Shown here one piece after another: positions 8,611 through 18,958 of a DNA stretch of 64,000 nucleotides. The position numbers were made by a program, and so were the translations under genes. Source of the stretch: Thermoproteota archaeon. Its GTDB lineage: Archaea; Thermoproteota; Nitrososphaeria_A; Caldarchaeales; Calditenuaceae. The notes under the pieces are model-generated. The model had not been told where the DNA came from and did not search any database. It saw only the letters and a list, made by a program, of their open reading frames with translations. Position 1 is the first letter of the stretch. Every line of letters starts with the position of its first letter. The stretch is from positions 317,068 through 381,067 of the forward strand of contig JAUQPU010000001.1 in assembly GCA_030550235.1 (NCBI GenBank), given 5' to 3'.

Positions 8611-11600
8611 CCTGGTTATAGACGCCAATGAGCTGGTCAGCCTTCTCAGCAATAACATCCTTAAGACTTACGGCTATGACTTGCGTTCTCTTGGAGAACT
8701 CCCTTAGGAGGGAGGCCAAATTCTTGCTGTAGTTTGCGTCCATGTGGGCATCCACCTCGTCCATGATTAGAAAGTCTACAGGCGTGAGGCCTTGAAACGC
8801 CATGAGTAGGGCCACCGCGGCGACCGACTTTTCACCCCCACTAATGCTACGCGATGGCTTAGGCGACTTTCCAGGGAAAGTCACATACATCTCGACCCCA
8901 GATTCGAGGGGCTTCTCCGGTTCTGAGAATTCAAGCCAGGCCGAGCCACCTGTTAGGGCTGTGAAATACTTCCCAAACATCTCTGAGACTTTGCTAAAGG
9001 TCCTCATGAAGGCTTCAAGTTTCTTAGCATCCAGCATCTCCAATATCTCAAGTATCCGTCTCCTCTCCTCCTCAAGAATTGCAATATTCCCAGAGCGGCC
9101 CTTATACTCGACTATTAGCTCCGAGTATTGAAGGCCAGCCAGCTGGTTCACCATCACAACCTCTCCCAACTCAGCCTCAAGCTCCTTCCCCACATCATCT
9201 AGAAACTCGTCTGGCAAGTGAGATAGATCATCGATTGGCGCCTCAATCATTGAGGAGAGGCGCTCAAGTATAGAGTTCCTACTCATACTCAACTCAACCC
9301 TGGCCACCGCGAGGCTTCTGGCCTGAGTCTCAAGTGAGAGGAGCTTCGCCCTCTCCTCCTCAACTCTATTCTCAAGTAGCGACAACTCCTCGCTTAAAAC
9401 TCCTCTATCCTTAAGAGCCTCAGACATTTTGTTGGAGAGAGCCTCTAACTCCCCCATTCTCTCATTGGCGCTCCTCCATGCTTCTAGATAGAGCTGTGAA
9501 AGCTCCTTCAACCTTTTCTTCGAGATGTCGGCATCCCTTACAAGCCTTTCAACCTCCCCCTCTATCTCCTCTATAGTTTTAGAAAGCTCATCGCGCCTAG
9601 ACTTTATCCGCTCTAACTGCTGCCTGATAGATCTTACAACCGCATTCACCTCCCCCACTCTACGCTCAATGGCGTTTATCTCAGAGTTGATATCCTCGAG
9701 CTGGGATTGGAGCTCCTCAGCTTCGGTAGTTTGTGGCTCCGCGACTTCCTCAACCTTCCTTCTCACATGCTCAAGCTCCTCTTGGAGTAAAGCTATGCTC
9801 ATCTGGAGGTTATTATGCTCGTCCCTTAAGCGTTCACGTCGCTCCGATATTTTCTTCTCCTCCGCCTCGAGTTCCTCACGTCTCTCTATGAGCCTGGCTA
9901 TACGGGCGATGGACTCCTGTCTCTCGATACTGACACCTGCTATCCTCTCTTCAACCCGGCTGAGCTCCCCATGAAGTCCTCTAAGAATTGCCTCACACCT
10001 TCCTCCTACCTCCCCTAGACTCTTAACTGCTTCCTCAACCTCGCTGAGAAGCTTCTCCAGCCTCTTCTTTAAACCAACCTCCGCCAATACATGGAAGACC
10101 CCATGCCCATTGTAGTTTATCCCTGTTTGGTTAATAGCGGGCCGCCCCCTCTCAAACCATCCGTCCCCGCTGAATGAATGGTTTGGGTAAATCGTGTGGA
10201 GCAGCTTCCTCAACTCTTTGTTCCCTCCAGCCAAGGTGCATGCAAGGCAATCGTTAGCCCGGCAGTCCTGCCCATGGTCCTCCTCCAAGCTGATTACTGA
10301 GAGCCTTATCCCCCTCTCGGCCGCAGCTAATGCCAGGGCAAGGGCTAAACTATCCTTGCCGACGACTAGGGCCTCGAGATAGTCTAAGAGGAGTGGTGAG
10401 ATCTCTTCACCCTTAGGGCCTAGGCTGTGGAGGAGGTCTCTCAGTTTAGTGATTTCGGGCTGGGCTGGGGTTTGGTTGTTGCCTGAAACTGTTCCTCTGA
10501 CTTCTCCGAGCAGGTTTAGTGCCCCCTCAACCTCCGCCTTCAGCCTAAAAAGCTCACCACTCTTCACACGCGCCTCCTCCCTAACACCCTCATAATGGCT
10601 GATCCTGAACCTTAGCCTCCGCGACTCCTCCCGGAGATCTGATAACTGCTTATCATAGTCCGCAAGTGAGACCTGTGCACGGTCAAGCTCTGCCTCAATA
10701 AGGCCCTTCTCAACCTTGATCCTCTCAAGCGCCTCTTTATCCTCTGCTATCTTCTGTGACACTTCACTGATTCTCTGCTCGGTCAGAGTGATTCTTGCCT
10801 CAATTTGGCTTAGCTCCCTAGTCAGAGACGCACGCTTTGACTCTGCATCGGCTAGGGCCTCCCTCCACCTGGCCAGAGAGGCCAGAAGTATGGAACGCCT
10901 CTCTTTAAGATTGGCTAGGCGATGCTCCATCTCATCCAGCTCGGCGGTCTGCTGTCTACGCTTTTTCTCCGCCTCCCCATACTCTACCTCCAGCGCCGAG
11001 ACCTCTGCCCTGTTTATTTCGAGCCTCCTCCAGAGTTCTCTAATCTCTTGCTTGGTCTTCGAGTATCTCTTGCCTTCTCCTCTTATCGAGGATTTAAGCG
11101 ACTCGAGCGATGCTCCGCCTCCCCGGCCACCACTTCTCAGAACACTCATCCTCCTCTGGATTTCCGAAATCTCCTCCTCAATTCCCTTTAACTTGGAGAG
11201 CTTCTCCTGCCTCTCTCTGAGAAGGTCTTCTAGGTTTTTTGAAGCCTCAGCACGTCTCCCCTCGAGTAAGCGTTCCTCATTCCCCAGCGATAATAGCTTC
11301 TCATCAAGCTCATTTAGCTGCTCTAGGAGCTTCCTTCTCCTCAGTTGGGAGAGGTATCTAGAGATAAGCTGGTTTCTTGTGAGTCTACTTCTCTCGAGCT
11401 CAAGCTGCTTTACCCTGCTCTTAAGCTCTTCAAGCCCAGCTCGCGCAATGGCTACATTCTTCTCAGCCACCTCAAGCTCCTTCAAGGCCTCAGCTCTACG
11501 CCTATCAAACTCGGATACCCCCGCAACTTCATCGATTATTCTCCGGAGTTCCTCCGGGCTCTTCTCCGCTATGCTGAGAACAGCTCCCTGTGTTATTATA

Positions 11601-12016
11601 TTGAATCCGCTGGGCCTAATGTTCGCTGAGGCTAGGATTGATAGGAGCTCATTACGTGAGACGGTTTTACCGTTCACCCTATAGGTGCTTTCCCCATTGC
11701 TATAAATTGTCCTAGAGACCATTACCTCGTCTGTATCGAGAGGGAGCGATTTGTCAGAGTTATCTAGTGCGAGAGTCACCGTCGCCTGTCCCAGTCTTTT
11801 CCCATTATTCTCATGTATGAGGTCTGAAAGCTTCCCAACCCTCAAAGCGTTGACGCTGAGTTCTCCGAGGCTGAACTTTATCGCATCAAGGACATTACTC
11901 TTCCCCCCTCCATTCGGGCCTGTGATGACTACGAAGCCCCTCTCAGGCTTAATAACGACCCTCCTCGATCCAAAGGACTTAAAACCCTGAATTGAGACCC
12001 GCTTGATGTAAACCAT
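8561..12016 (-). CDS. smc: Chromosome segregation protein SMC
   Basis: Walker A GPNGGGKSNVLDAIKF, long coiled coils, central hinge, C-terminal signature SISGGEKSVAAVALLMAF and Walker B DFLIMDEVDAHMD. Confidence 0.97.
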   Translation of the reverse strand: MVYIKRVSIQGFKSFGSRRVVIKPERGFVVITGPNGGGKSNVLDAIKFSLGELSVNALRVGKLSDLIHENNGKRLGQATVTLALDNSDKSLPLDTDEVMVSRTIYSNGESTYRVNGKTVSRNELLSILASANIRPSGFNIITQGAVLSIAEKSPEELRRIIDEVAGVSEFDRRRAEALKELEVAEKNVAIARAGLEELKSRVKQLELERSRLTRNQLISRYLSQLRRRKLLEQLNELDEKLLSLGNEERLLEGRRAEASKNLEDLLRERQEKLSKLKGIEEEISEIQRRMSVLRSGGRGGGASLESLKSSIRGEGKRYSKTKQEIRELWRRLEINRAEVSALEVEYGEAEKKRRQQTAELDEMEHRLANLKERRSILLASLARWREALADAESKRASLTRELSQIEARITLTEQRISEVSQKIAEDKEALERIKVEKGLIEAELDRAQVSLADYDKQLSDLREESRRLRFRISHYEGVREEARVKSGELFRLKAEVEGALNLLGEVRGTVSGNNQTPAQPEITKLRDLLHSLGPKGEEISPLLLDYLEALVVGKDSLALALALAAAERGIRLSVISLEEDHGQDCRANDCLACTLAGGNKELRKLLHTIYPNHSFSGDGWFERGRPAINQTGINYNGHGVFHVLAEVGLKKRLEKLLSEVEEAVKSLGEVGGRCEAILRGLHGELSRVEERIAGVSIERQESIARIARLIERREELEAEEKKISERRERLRDEHNNLQMSIALLQEELEHVRRKVEEVAEPQTTEAEELQSQLEDINSEINAIERRVGEVNAVVRSIRQQLERIKSRRDELSKTIEEIEGEVERLVRDADISKKRLKELSQLYLEAWRSANERMGELEALSNKMSEALKDRGVLSEELSLLENRVEEERAKLLSLETQARSLAVARVELSMSRNSILERLSSMIEAPIDDLSHLPDEFLDDVGKELEAELGEVVMVNQLAGLQYSELIVEYKGRSGNIAILEEERRRILEILEMLDAKKLEAFMRTFSKVSEMFGKYFTALTGGSAWLEFSEPEKPLESGVEMYVTFPGKSPKPSRSISGGEKSVAAVALLMAFQGLTPVDFLIMDEVDAHMDANYSKNLASLLREFSKRTQVIAVSLKDVIAEKADQLIGVYNQDGESRVVVTRLEENQS

Positions 12017-12104
12017 TATCCGCTTTTCGCTACTGGGTATCTCGGGCTTATATAGAGATTACTCGCTCAAGCAGGCCAAATAATACGGGCTTCTCTGATC
12101 CGGC

Positions 12105-13490
12105 TTAACCTCTACCATACAAATACTTATAGTGTGTACCGAAGATGTCCTCAACCTTCTTACCCACGTCCTCAGGCTCAACATAGATGTCCATGAGAGT
12201 TTCTAGGTCTATTGGTTTTTCACCAGGCTTCCGCCACTTATTCTCCAGCATGTGCCTTATACTCCACCTGACCTCGGCAACGTCTATCTGGCTTATGACA
12301 GGCTCGAAGAAGCCCATTGCAACTAGTCTAAGAGCCTCATCTCTGCTCAGCCCTCGTGTCATAAGGTACCATATCTGTTCCTGATCTATTTGGCTGACAC
12401 TCGCTGAGTGGGTTGCCTTGACATTGTCGCTCTCAATCTCGAGACCGGGCACCGCATCTGCCCTGGCGTTGGGGCTGAGAAGCATCGCATGCTCTGCCAG
12501 GTAGGCGCTGGTGTTCTTCGCGCTCTGCTCGATCTTTATGATGCCCTTGAATATCATCCGCGAGGAGTCGAGCCCTAATCCCTTCACCAATACCCTCCCC
12601 GTGGTTCCCACACCTTTATGTATCAAGTTTGCCGTCACGTCGATTCTCTGTGAACCTGAAGCCATCGTGACCTCCAGTGTATCTGATCTCGCTCCATTAC
12701 CGGCCAGTATATTGTCTATGTGTGACTTTGAGACCCCTCCACCGAGATCTGCCCCAATCCAGGCCTGGGAGGCATAGTCCATTGTGTAGGAGCGTCTATA
12801 GACTGCCAGCTCAGCGTTCTGCGAGAGGTTGTTGAAGAGGGCGTGCTTGACTGATGAGTTCTCTCCACACAAGACTGTGATGAGGTGGCCGACGAATGAC
12901 TTCTCACCCGAGTCATAAGAATGATGCTCCTCCAATACCGACACTCGAGAGTCCCTGCCCGCGTAAATCAGAGTTACAGCGGATGTTACTCCACCGTCTT
13001 CACTCGTTAGCCATATAAGCCTAACCTTAACATCCACGTCGAGCCCGTCGGGCACATAGACCAGCACGCCGGAGTTCATCGCGCCATAGATTAATCCGAC
13101 AATCTTATCCTCCTCAGGCCTAAAACAATAGTCCATCAGCATCTTCTCAACAAGCTCCGGCCGCCTCCTCAAAGCCTCCCATAAGCTCTCAACCACAACG
13201 CCCTTCTCGGCTAGGCTCTCGGGCAGATTGGCGGCGACAAGCTTACCAGTCAAATGGACTGCTATAGGCTCTTCAAGCTTCTCCAAAAAAGGCGTGAACC
13301 TCTCAGGTACGCTGTCATGTCGCGGAACCCCCTTAGATCTTATCCACTCGTCGTCAACACTCAACTTCTCGTAATGTTTAACGTAGAGTGGATTTGTGAC
13401 ATAATCCATGGTCTTGAAGGTGTTCAGTCCCCTTAGCCTTAATCTATCGATTAGCATAGTGGGGCCACTCTTGTCTACCTCTTTGGACAT
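12105..13490 (-). CDS. SufB/SufD-family Fe-S cluster assembly protein
   Basis: SufBD beta-helix region (AELAVYRRSYTMDYASQAWIGADLGGGVSKSHIDN) and NVKATHSASVSQIDQEQIWYLMTRGLSRDEALRLVAMGFFEPVI. Confidence 0.92.
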   Translation of the reverse strand: MSKEVDKSGPTMLIDRLRLRGLNTFKTMDYVTNPLYVKHYEKLSVDDEWIRSKGVPRHDSVPERFTPFLEKLEEPIAVHLTGKLVAANLPESLAEKGVVVESLWEALRRRPELVEKMLMDYCFRPEEDKIVGLIYGAMNSGVLVYVPDGLDVDVKVRLIWLTSEDGGVTSAVTLIYAGRDSRVSVLEEHHSYDSGEKSFVGHLITVLCGENSSVKHALFNNLSQNAELAVYRRSYTMDYASQAWIGADLGGGVSKSHIDNILAGNGARSDTLEVTMASGSQRIDVTANLIHKGVGTTGRVLVKGLGLDSSRMIFKGIIKIEQSAKNTSAYLAEHAMLLSPNARADAVPGLEIESDNVKATHSASVSQIDQEQIWYLMTRGLSRDEALRLVAMGFFEPVISQIDVAEVRWSIRHMLENKWRKPGEKPIDLETLMDIYVEPEDVGKKVEDIFGTHYKYLYGRG

Positions 13491-13548
13491 GTACCGAGTG
13501 TTTTTACACTGCGCCCTATTTAAGTTAAGAATAACTATCCGGACTCGG

Positions 13549-13887
13549 CTACTTCTCTATCCGAGCCCTGAGAAACTCTGGAAGAACACCTCTTTGTGCC
13601 AGGGTGAGAGCCTGGTTCTTCGTGAACCTCCACCATATATCCCCCCTCGTTTCCCTCTGAAAATCCCATGGGCTCACAAGGACGAGGTCGCCCTCCTTCA
13701 CCCAGATCTTTCTCTTAAGCTGGCCCCTAATCCTGCATAGCCTCTGCTTCCCATCCGAGCAGTCGACAAGAACTTTATCGTATCCCACCATCTTTGATAT
13801 CACGCCATAAACATCATCCGCCCCCGGCTCCGGCATATTCTCCAGCTCCTTGGGCTCAGCGATTATCTTCCTCTTCCCCACGGCCAT
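13549..13887 (-). CDS. Translation initiation factor aIF-1A
   Basis: VISKMVGYDKVLVDCSDGKQRLCRIRGQLKRKIWVKEGDLVLVSPWDFQ, S1/OB fold of eIF1A. Confidence 0.95.
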   Translation of the reverse strand: MAVGKRKIIAEPKELENMPEPGADDVYGVISKMVGYDKVLVDCSDGKQRLCRIRGQLKRKIWVKEGDLVLVSPWDFQRETRGDIWWRFTKNQALTLAQRGVLPEFLRARIEK

Positions 13888-13970
13888 TATATACGCAGCC
13901 CGAGATTTAAAGATGGATAAATCTCATCTTCCTCTCCAAAAGTTTAAAGGCGCTGAAAATATAGAGGTCC

Positions 13971-14390
13971 GTGAATCTTAGTTCGCTTAAGGCATTAGAA
14001 CGGTCAAGTAGGGACAGGGTCTTGGCCGGGGTTTTCGGCGGACTAGGAGAGTACTTTAACGTGGACCCCAACATTCTGAGGCTGGTGGGCGTTGCTTTAG
14101 CCCTGTTGGCCCCTATCCCCATAATCTCACTGTATTGTGTAGCCGCAATAATCATACCGCGTAAGGATGGAGTCTCCTCGCTCTCACCCCACGTAGATAT
14201 TCCCAGGCTCTTCCCCCTTGCCGCCGGTCTCGTCCTATTTATTATAGGCGTTGGAATCATAGGTGTCAGGCCTTGGGAGTGGTTTGTCTGGAGTCTTTCA
14301 TCAATCTCCAAGCTTTTTACGAGCCTATTTGGCCTGCTGATGGCTATTATAGGTCTGGCAATATTGGTTGGCGAGCTGAGGAGGATCTAA
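13971..14390 (+). CDS. PspC domain membrane protein
   Basis: SSRDRVLAGVFGGLGEYFNVDPNILRLVGVALAL...IIIPR; GTG start; C-terminal TM segments. Confidence 0.88.
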   Translation: MNLSSLKALERSSRDRVLAGVFGGLGEYFNVDPNILRLVGVALALLAPIPIISLYCVAAIIIPRKDGVSSLSPHVDIPRLFPLAAGLVLFIIGVGIIGVRPWEWFVWSLSSISKLFTSLFGLLMAIIGLAILVGELRRI

Positions 14391-14472
14391 ACTATCCTCC
14401 CTAATTATTTTATTCTCATAGCCATTTCTCAGACCATAATTTTTATATTACACAATTCCAAGTCTCGATTTA

Positions 14473-15153
14473 ATGCTGCTTTCGATACCCACTCCGGATG
14501 AGTTTATTTACGTCATCGCCTTGTTTGTTTGGGTATTGTTTGTAAGCCACTATCTTTGCAAGAGGATATATAATGCACTTTTGAGGAGAGGGTATGAACA
14601 GAATGTAGCCGTCTATTATAATAGGAAAATAATCCACATATTGGCTGGGGGACTAGTCTCCATTCTAGTTCCATTTCTGTTTAAGAGCTTCACATTGATT
14701 GCTATACTTGTTACAGTCCTTGCTATAGGGAACTATCTTCCCCACAGGAGCGGAAGGATATGGTATTGGTACCAGGTAAAGGAAAACATGTATGAGGTTC
14801 ACTTCATAATAATGTGGGGGTTGATAATGGGTTTAGGATTTCTTTTGGGAAACTTGGCTATTGGTGTGTTGCCTATCCTTTTCATGAGTGTCGGTGATGG
14901 TGTTACTGGGCTCGTGAGAAACATGCTCTATCACCGGAGAACTAAGTCTTGGTGGGGGAACATAGCCATGGCTCTTTTCTGTATCCCAGCCGGGTTCCTC
15001 ACATTTGGAGTCTCGGGCGCGGTAGCGGGGTTTGCCGCCTCACTTGTGGAGAAACTAGAATTTAGGTGGATTGATGATAACATTACCGTGCCCCTTATCT
15101 CGTTCATAATTCTCCTAGCGTTACCTATGAGCGGGGTACCTGTTTTCGTTTAA
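14473..15153 (+). CDS. Polytopic membrane kinase/cytidylyltransferase-like protein (dolichol/phytol kinase family)
   Basis: RKIIHILAGG and SVGDGVTGLVRNML...KSWWGNIAM motifs typical of the SEC59/VTE5/DGK-like family. Confidence 0.75.
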   Translation: MLLSIPTPDEFIYVIALFVWVLFVSHYLCKRIYNALLRRGYEQNVAVYYNRKIIHILAGGLVSILVPFLFKSFTLIAILVTVLAIGNYLPHRSGRIWYWYQVKENMYEVHFIIMWGLIMGLGFLLGNLAIGVLPILFMSVGDGVTGLVRNMLYHRRTKSWWGNIAMALFCIPAGFLTFGVSGAVAGFAASLVEKLEFRWIDDNITVPLISFIILLALPMSGVPVFV

Positions 15154-15201
15154 AACCGCGGATTATCTCCGCTATTCTGTGTAAAAAATTTATTTTGGTT
15201 C

Positions 15202-15528
15202 ATGGGTGTAATTAGTTTGGAGACTGTAATGTCTTACTGGCTAAAGATGCATAGGTCGTTGACAGGCGATGTCGTTGTCGCCGTGTGCGACTCTGAGCTG
15301 GTAGGTTTGAAACTGAGAGTCCGGGACGGATATGAGGTATTTGTTAGCCCTGACTTTTACATGGGTAGAATGGTTGATTGGGAGGGGGTTAAAAGCGCTA
15401 TAGAAGGGGCAACGATCATAAATTTGTTGGGGAATGACGTGGTTTCAAGGGCGATATCTGATGGGTTAGTGTGTGAGTCTGCTTGCATAGAGGTCGGTGG
15501 CATAAAACATGTCCAGCTCTTCAGGTAG
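15202..15528 (+). CDS. DUF424 family protein
   Basis: YWLKMHRSLTGDVVVAVCDSELVGLKL...NLLGNDVVSRAISDGLV matches my recollection of the archaeal DUF424 pattern. Confidence 0.75.
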   Translation: MGVISLETVMSYWLKMHRSLTGDVVVAVCDSELVGLKLRVRDGYEVFVSPDFYMGRMVDWEGVKSAIEGATIINLLGNDVVSRAISDGLVCESACIEVGGIKHVQLFR

Positions 15529-16663
15529 TTTCACGCGTCAGGTTAACGAACTCCTCCACAGTCCGAAGTATCTTCGGCTTCTCCGGGCCTCGTATGGATA
15601 ATATCTTCTCCTCAAGAGCACTTATCTCTTCAGCTCCCTCAAATACGCTGAACTCAATCTCAATTTCTCTGCTCTCTCGCGGCGATAGGAACTGGAGTGT
15701 TCCGAAACGCCTCTCCACGTCTCTCCCTAACACAAGCGCATTTGCCGGTTCTACTCCCAAAACGTATGTTCCCTCTCCCATCATTTTCCACTCTATTAGG
15801 CGGTTGAGACTGGACTTTTTGAATCGTAGGACAGCGGCTAAGCCGTTGAAGAGCTTCTTATTTACAAGTGCTGCATATGCATATCCGTTTGAGTCGACTG
15901 CCAGGTCGTGGAAGTAGACCTTCTCCCTATACTCTTTTTGGGGCTCGTCGAAGGCGTCGAAATATTCCGCACCTACTGCCGCGTCTATGTCCCTTGGCAC
16001 GACTAATCTGGAGGTTGTGAGAAGCTTTGAATCTTTGCTGAGTAGGGGGTATCCGAAGTTGAAATGGTAGAGTATCATGAAGGGCTGTTGATACCATCCA
16101 TTGTTGACGACTAAATCCTTTATCAATATCTTGCTCTCGCCCAGCCTTGCCTCTATCCGCCGGTGGAGAGATATGTTAGGCTCAAAAACCTTAGCCTCCC
16201 TCACCTCACCCTCGATCTCCATGAGGTATTCATCACCTACCCACCTGCCCCTGCACACCCTCAGCCTAGCCGGAATATAGGAAACCCTCCCATGCAGCCC
16301 AAGCTGCTCACCCTCATCAACTGTCGGCCTTCCGAAGTATGTCAGGCCACAGGTTGTGAGTGCGCCTCCAAAGAATCCCCTCAACCAGTTGAGCCCCTCA
16401 GGCTCGTAGAATGCAGGGGCTTGGATACTGGTTGGGCTAATCCAGGCCAGCGGGACACCTCTGTATTCGAGGTTTGCAATGTCCAGAGCTCTGTCTACTA
16501 CTATAGATGCGCTTAGAAGCCCTGTTCTCAGGCTGATGCACCTAACACCCTGCTCAGGCCCGTCAATAAGCTGGTAGAGAGTTAGCCCGCCTACCTGCGA
16601 CACATCACCTACATATCGCTCCAGACTCTCCCTACTTAGCCTCCGACCAAAGAGGGTAACCAC
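15521..16663 (-). CDS. DUF4432 / galactose-mutarotase-like protein
   Basis: LDIANLEYRGVPLAWISP...EPEGLNWLRGFFGGALTTCGLTYFGRPTVDEGEQLGLHGRVSYIPA pattern. Confidence 0.8.
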   Translation of the reverse strand: MVTLFGRRLSRESLERYVGDVSQVGGLTLYQLIDGPEQGVRCISLRTGLLSASIVVDRALDIANLEYRGVPLAWISPTSIQAPAFYEPEGLNWLRGFFGGALTTCGLTYFGRPTVDEGEQLGLHGRVSYIPARLRVCRGRWVGDEYLMEIEGEVREAKVFEPNISLHRRIEARLGESKILIKDLVVNNGWYQQPFMILYHFNFGYPLLSKDSKLLTTSRLVVPRDIDAAVGAEYFDAFDEPQKEYREKVYFHDLAVDSNGYAYAALVNKKLFNGLAAVLRFKKSSLNRLIEWKMMGEGTYVLGVEPANALVLGRDVERRFGTLQFLSPRESREIEIEFSVFEGAEEISALEEKILSIRGPEKPKILRTVEEFVNLTRETT

Positions 16664-16704
16664 ATAAATGCTGATGTAATGCGACTATAATTTTTTTAGC
16701 TTGC

Positions 16705-17922
16705 CTATTGGCTTCTCAAGGTCTCGTAGAAGGCGTCTATTGCCTCGCCTGCCGAGGAGGTTGGGTATCCCAGCGACCTTACTGTCTCGGTTAGAGCGGA
16801 TATTGTAGGAATCAAGTATCGGGGACTTGCAGTCACGCCCATGTGGCCTATCCTGATAGTTGTGTCCTCGGTCGCGGCTATCCCCCTGCTAATCATGATT
16901 CCATAGTCGGTAAGCATCTTCCTGACCAGTTCCTCGATATGTGTGCGTAGTTGAGGTGGAAGCTCTATTGCCGTAATTGTGGGCGAAGCATAGGCCTCGT
17001 TCCTACTTAACAGTCCCAGACCCATCTTCTTCACTGCTGCTCTGAAGGCTGCGGCGATTCTCCGATGCCTCTCATACCTCTTCTCCAGACCCTCCTCTAT
17101 CGCCACCTCCGCGGCAACCCTAAGTGCAAGGTAGGCGTATGTGTTGATTGTTGTGGGGTAGGGGTGGCCATGGCTTGCCCAGTTAGCCCTATACCATCTC
17201 CAGACTCGGAGGTTTGTAAACCATGAAAAGGGGCTGACAATACCCTTCTCTACCCTCTCCCAGACCTCGCTGCTTATGGAGACTGGGGCAGCCCCTGGAA
17301 TCCCGCTTAGACACTTGTTCGGATATCCGACACATACGTCTACGCCCCAGCCGTCAACATCAAGCTCAGCACCTCCAAAAGATGAGACGGCGTCCACCAC
17401 AGTTAATAGACCATGCTTCTTCGCCACCCGTAAATACTGGCTTATGGGGTTGATGACTCCGGTGGCCGACTCGTTCTGCACGACTAGTAATGCTGCCGCG
17501 TCGGGGTGCTTGTCTAGGGTTTCTTCGAGGGATTCGACGGAGACAACGTAGCCAGGTGGAGCGCTCACCGTTACAACCCCCGTCCCGCAGTAGCTGGCAA
17601 TCTCGGCAAGCCTATCTCCGAAGAACCCATTAGTCAGAGCTACAACCTTCTCCCCCCTATTAGCCACATTGACAACCCCAAGCTCAAGCCCCAGACTACC
17701 CGGCGTAGGCATGATTATAGTCTCGTTCTTGGTCTTGAATATCTTCTTGACAGCCTCCTCGATGCCTGAATATATCTCGCCCCATTCATGTCCGTAGTGG
17801 GGATAAAACCTGCCGTTCAGGACCTCCTTAACCCTCGGATGAAGCTCTGAAGGCCCTGGAATCATGAGTATCGGATCTTCAAGCCAATACCGGCTCATCA
17901 CTAGATTTGACGTAATATTCAT
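16705..17922 (-). CDS. Class V aminotransferase (alanine-glyoxylate / serine-pyruvate type)
   Basis: IPGPSELHPRVKEVL, VQNESATGVINPI, VVDAVSSFGGAELDVDGWGVDVCVGYPNKCLSG (PLP-binding region). Confidence 0.92.
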   Translation of the reverse strand: MNITSNLVMSRYWLEDPILMIPGPSELHPRVKEVLNGRFYPHYGHEWGEIYSGIEEAVKKIFKTKNETIIMPTPGSLGLELGVVNVANRGEKVVALTNGFFGDRLAEIASYCGTGVVTVSAPPGYVVSVESLEETLDKHPDAAALLVVQNESATGVINPISQYLRVAKKHGLLTVVDAVSSFGGAELDVDGWGVDVCVGYPNKCLSGIPGAAPVSISSEVWERVEKGIVSPFSWFTNLRVWRWYRANWASHGHPYPTTINTYAYLALRVAAEVAIEEGLEKRYERHRRIAAAFRAAVKKMGLGLLSRNEAYASPTITAIELPPQLRTHIEELVRKMLTDYGIMISRGIAATEDTTIRIGHMGVTASPRYLIPTISALTETVRSLGYPTSSAGEAIDAFYETLRSQ

Positions 17923-17936
17923 GATAAAAAGGCTCT

Positions 17937-18914
17937 CTAAGTAAGGTCGCTGATATCCAGCTCCCCACGTGACAGGAGCCCGCGGAAGAATTCAGCCGTC
18001 CGGGCTATCCCCTCCTTGGCGGATGTTTTCTTTAGGGGGCCAAGGTCCCTTATTGTCTCGGAGTCATCCAAGTCGGCCGGTATGGGTAAGGGTTTATCCT
18101 CAAATGTTAAAAGACCCCTCACGCCTACCTCTTCCTCAATCAAGTCGATCAGCTTGGCTACGCTGATTACATCCCCTCTGACATTATAAACACGGGCACC
18201 ATCCAGATCCCTGATGGCTGAGGCCGCGAAGAGGTGGGCCACATCCTCCACATACTGCATATCGATCATGCCCCCAAACCTAATCCTGTAGGATCTACGG
18301 GCTATCGCCGCTTTTATGGCTCTGGTGGCATCAGAGGTCACGCCTACATCACGTCCATATCCATACACTACCTGGGGTCGTAGGCCTATGCTTGGGATTC
18401 CTGACTCATGCCAATAGGCGTTGGCGGTAAGCTCGTTACAGACTTTATAGGCCCCGTAGTGTGTTGTGGGTCTTAGCGGGACATTTACCTGTACTGGGCC
18501 GCTCCCATAGAGCTCTGGGGGGCCAAAAACTGCGGCCGAGCTTGCATATACTACGCGTCTAACAGATTCTCGATTCTTCCTAGCGGCCTCAAAGACCCTC
18601 AGAGTACCTACTACGTTTACAAGCGCCCCCCTGACGGGGTCTGCCCTACACTGTGGAATCTGGAAAGCGGCCAGGTGTATGATGGCATCGACTCCATATC
18701 TCCTGACGATATCTTCTATGAAGCCCTCCTCAACAATATCGCCTTTAACAAAGGGGAGCTTACCGGCATCCTCAACAACATGCCTCAGCCTCGAGAGATC
18801 TTCAGACGCATCGGTCAAAACAACCTTTTCACCAAGCTCTAGTAGACGCCTGACAGTCCACGCGCCTATAAATCCACAGGCTCCAGTAACAAGTATTGCC
18901 ATAGACTCTTCCAT
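17937..18914 (-). CDS. NAD-dependent epimerase/dehydratase
   Basis: VTGACGFIGAWTVRRLLE; YGAYKVCNE (YxxxK). Confidence 0.92.
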   Translation of the reverse strand: MEESMAILVTGACGFIGAWTVRRLLELGEKVVLTDASEDLSRLRHVVEDAGKLPFVKGDIVEEGFIEDIVRRYGVDAIIHLAAFQIPQCRADPVRGALVNVVGTLRVFEAARKNRESVRRVVYASSAAVFGPPELYGSGPVQVNVPLRPTTHYGAYKVCNELTANAYWHESGIPSIGLRPQVVYGYGRDVGVTSDATRAIKAAIARRSYRIRFGGMIDMQYVEDVAHLFAASAIRDLDGARVYNVRGDVISVAKLIDLIEEEVGVRGLLTFEDKPLPIPADLDDSETIRDLGPLKKTSAKEGIARTAEFFRGLLSRGELDISDLT

Positions 18915-18958
18915 TATTGCAAGGTGAGAGAGAATTTAAACACAGTGCTTAGGAGAGA

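Noticed and set aside
10716-11684. 322-aa plus-strand ORF opposite SMC, plus several other long antisense ORFs (e.g. 53251..53859)
   Set aside because: Ser/Leu/Arg-rich low-complexity translations that mirror coiled-coil or aaRS coding on the other strand; no recognisable domain.
16684-16695. T-run (ATTTTTTTA) as a transcription terminator
   Set aside because: The flanking genes on both sides are on the minus strand, where this reads as an A-run; it is more likely promoter or spacer AT-richness.
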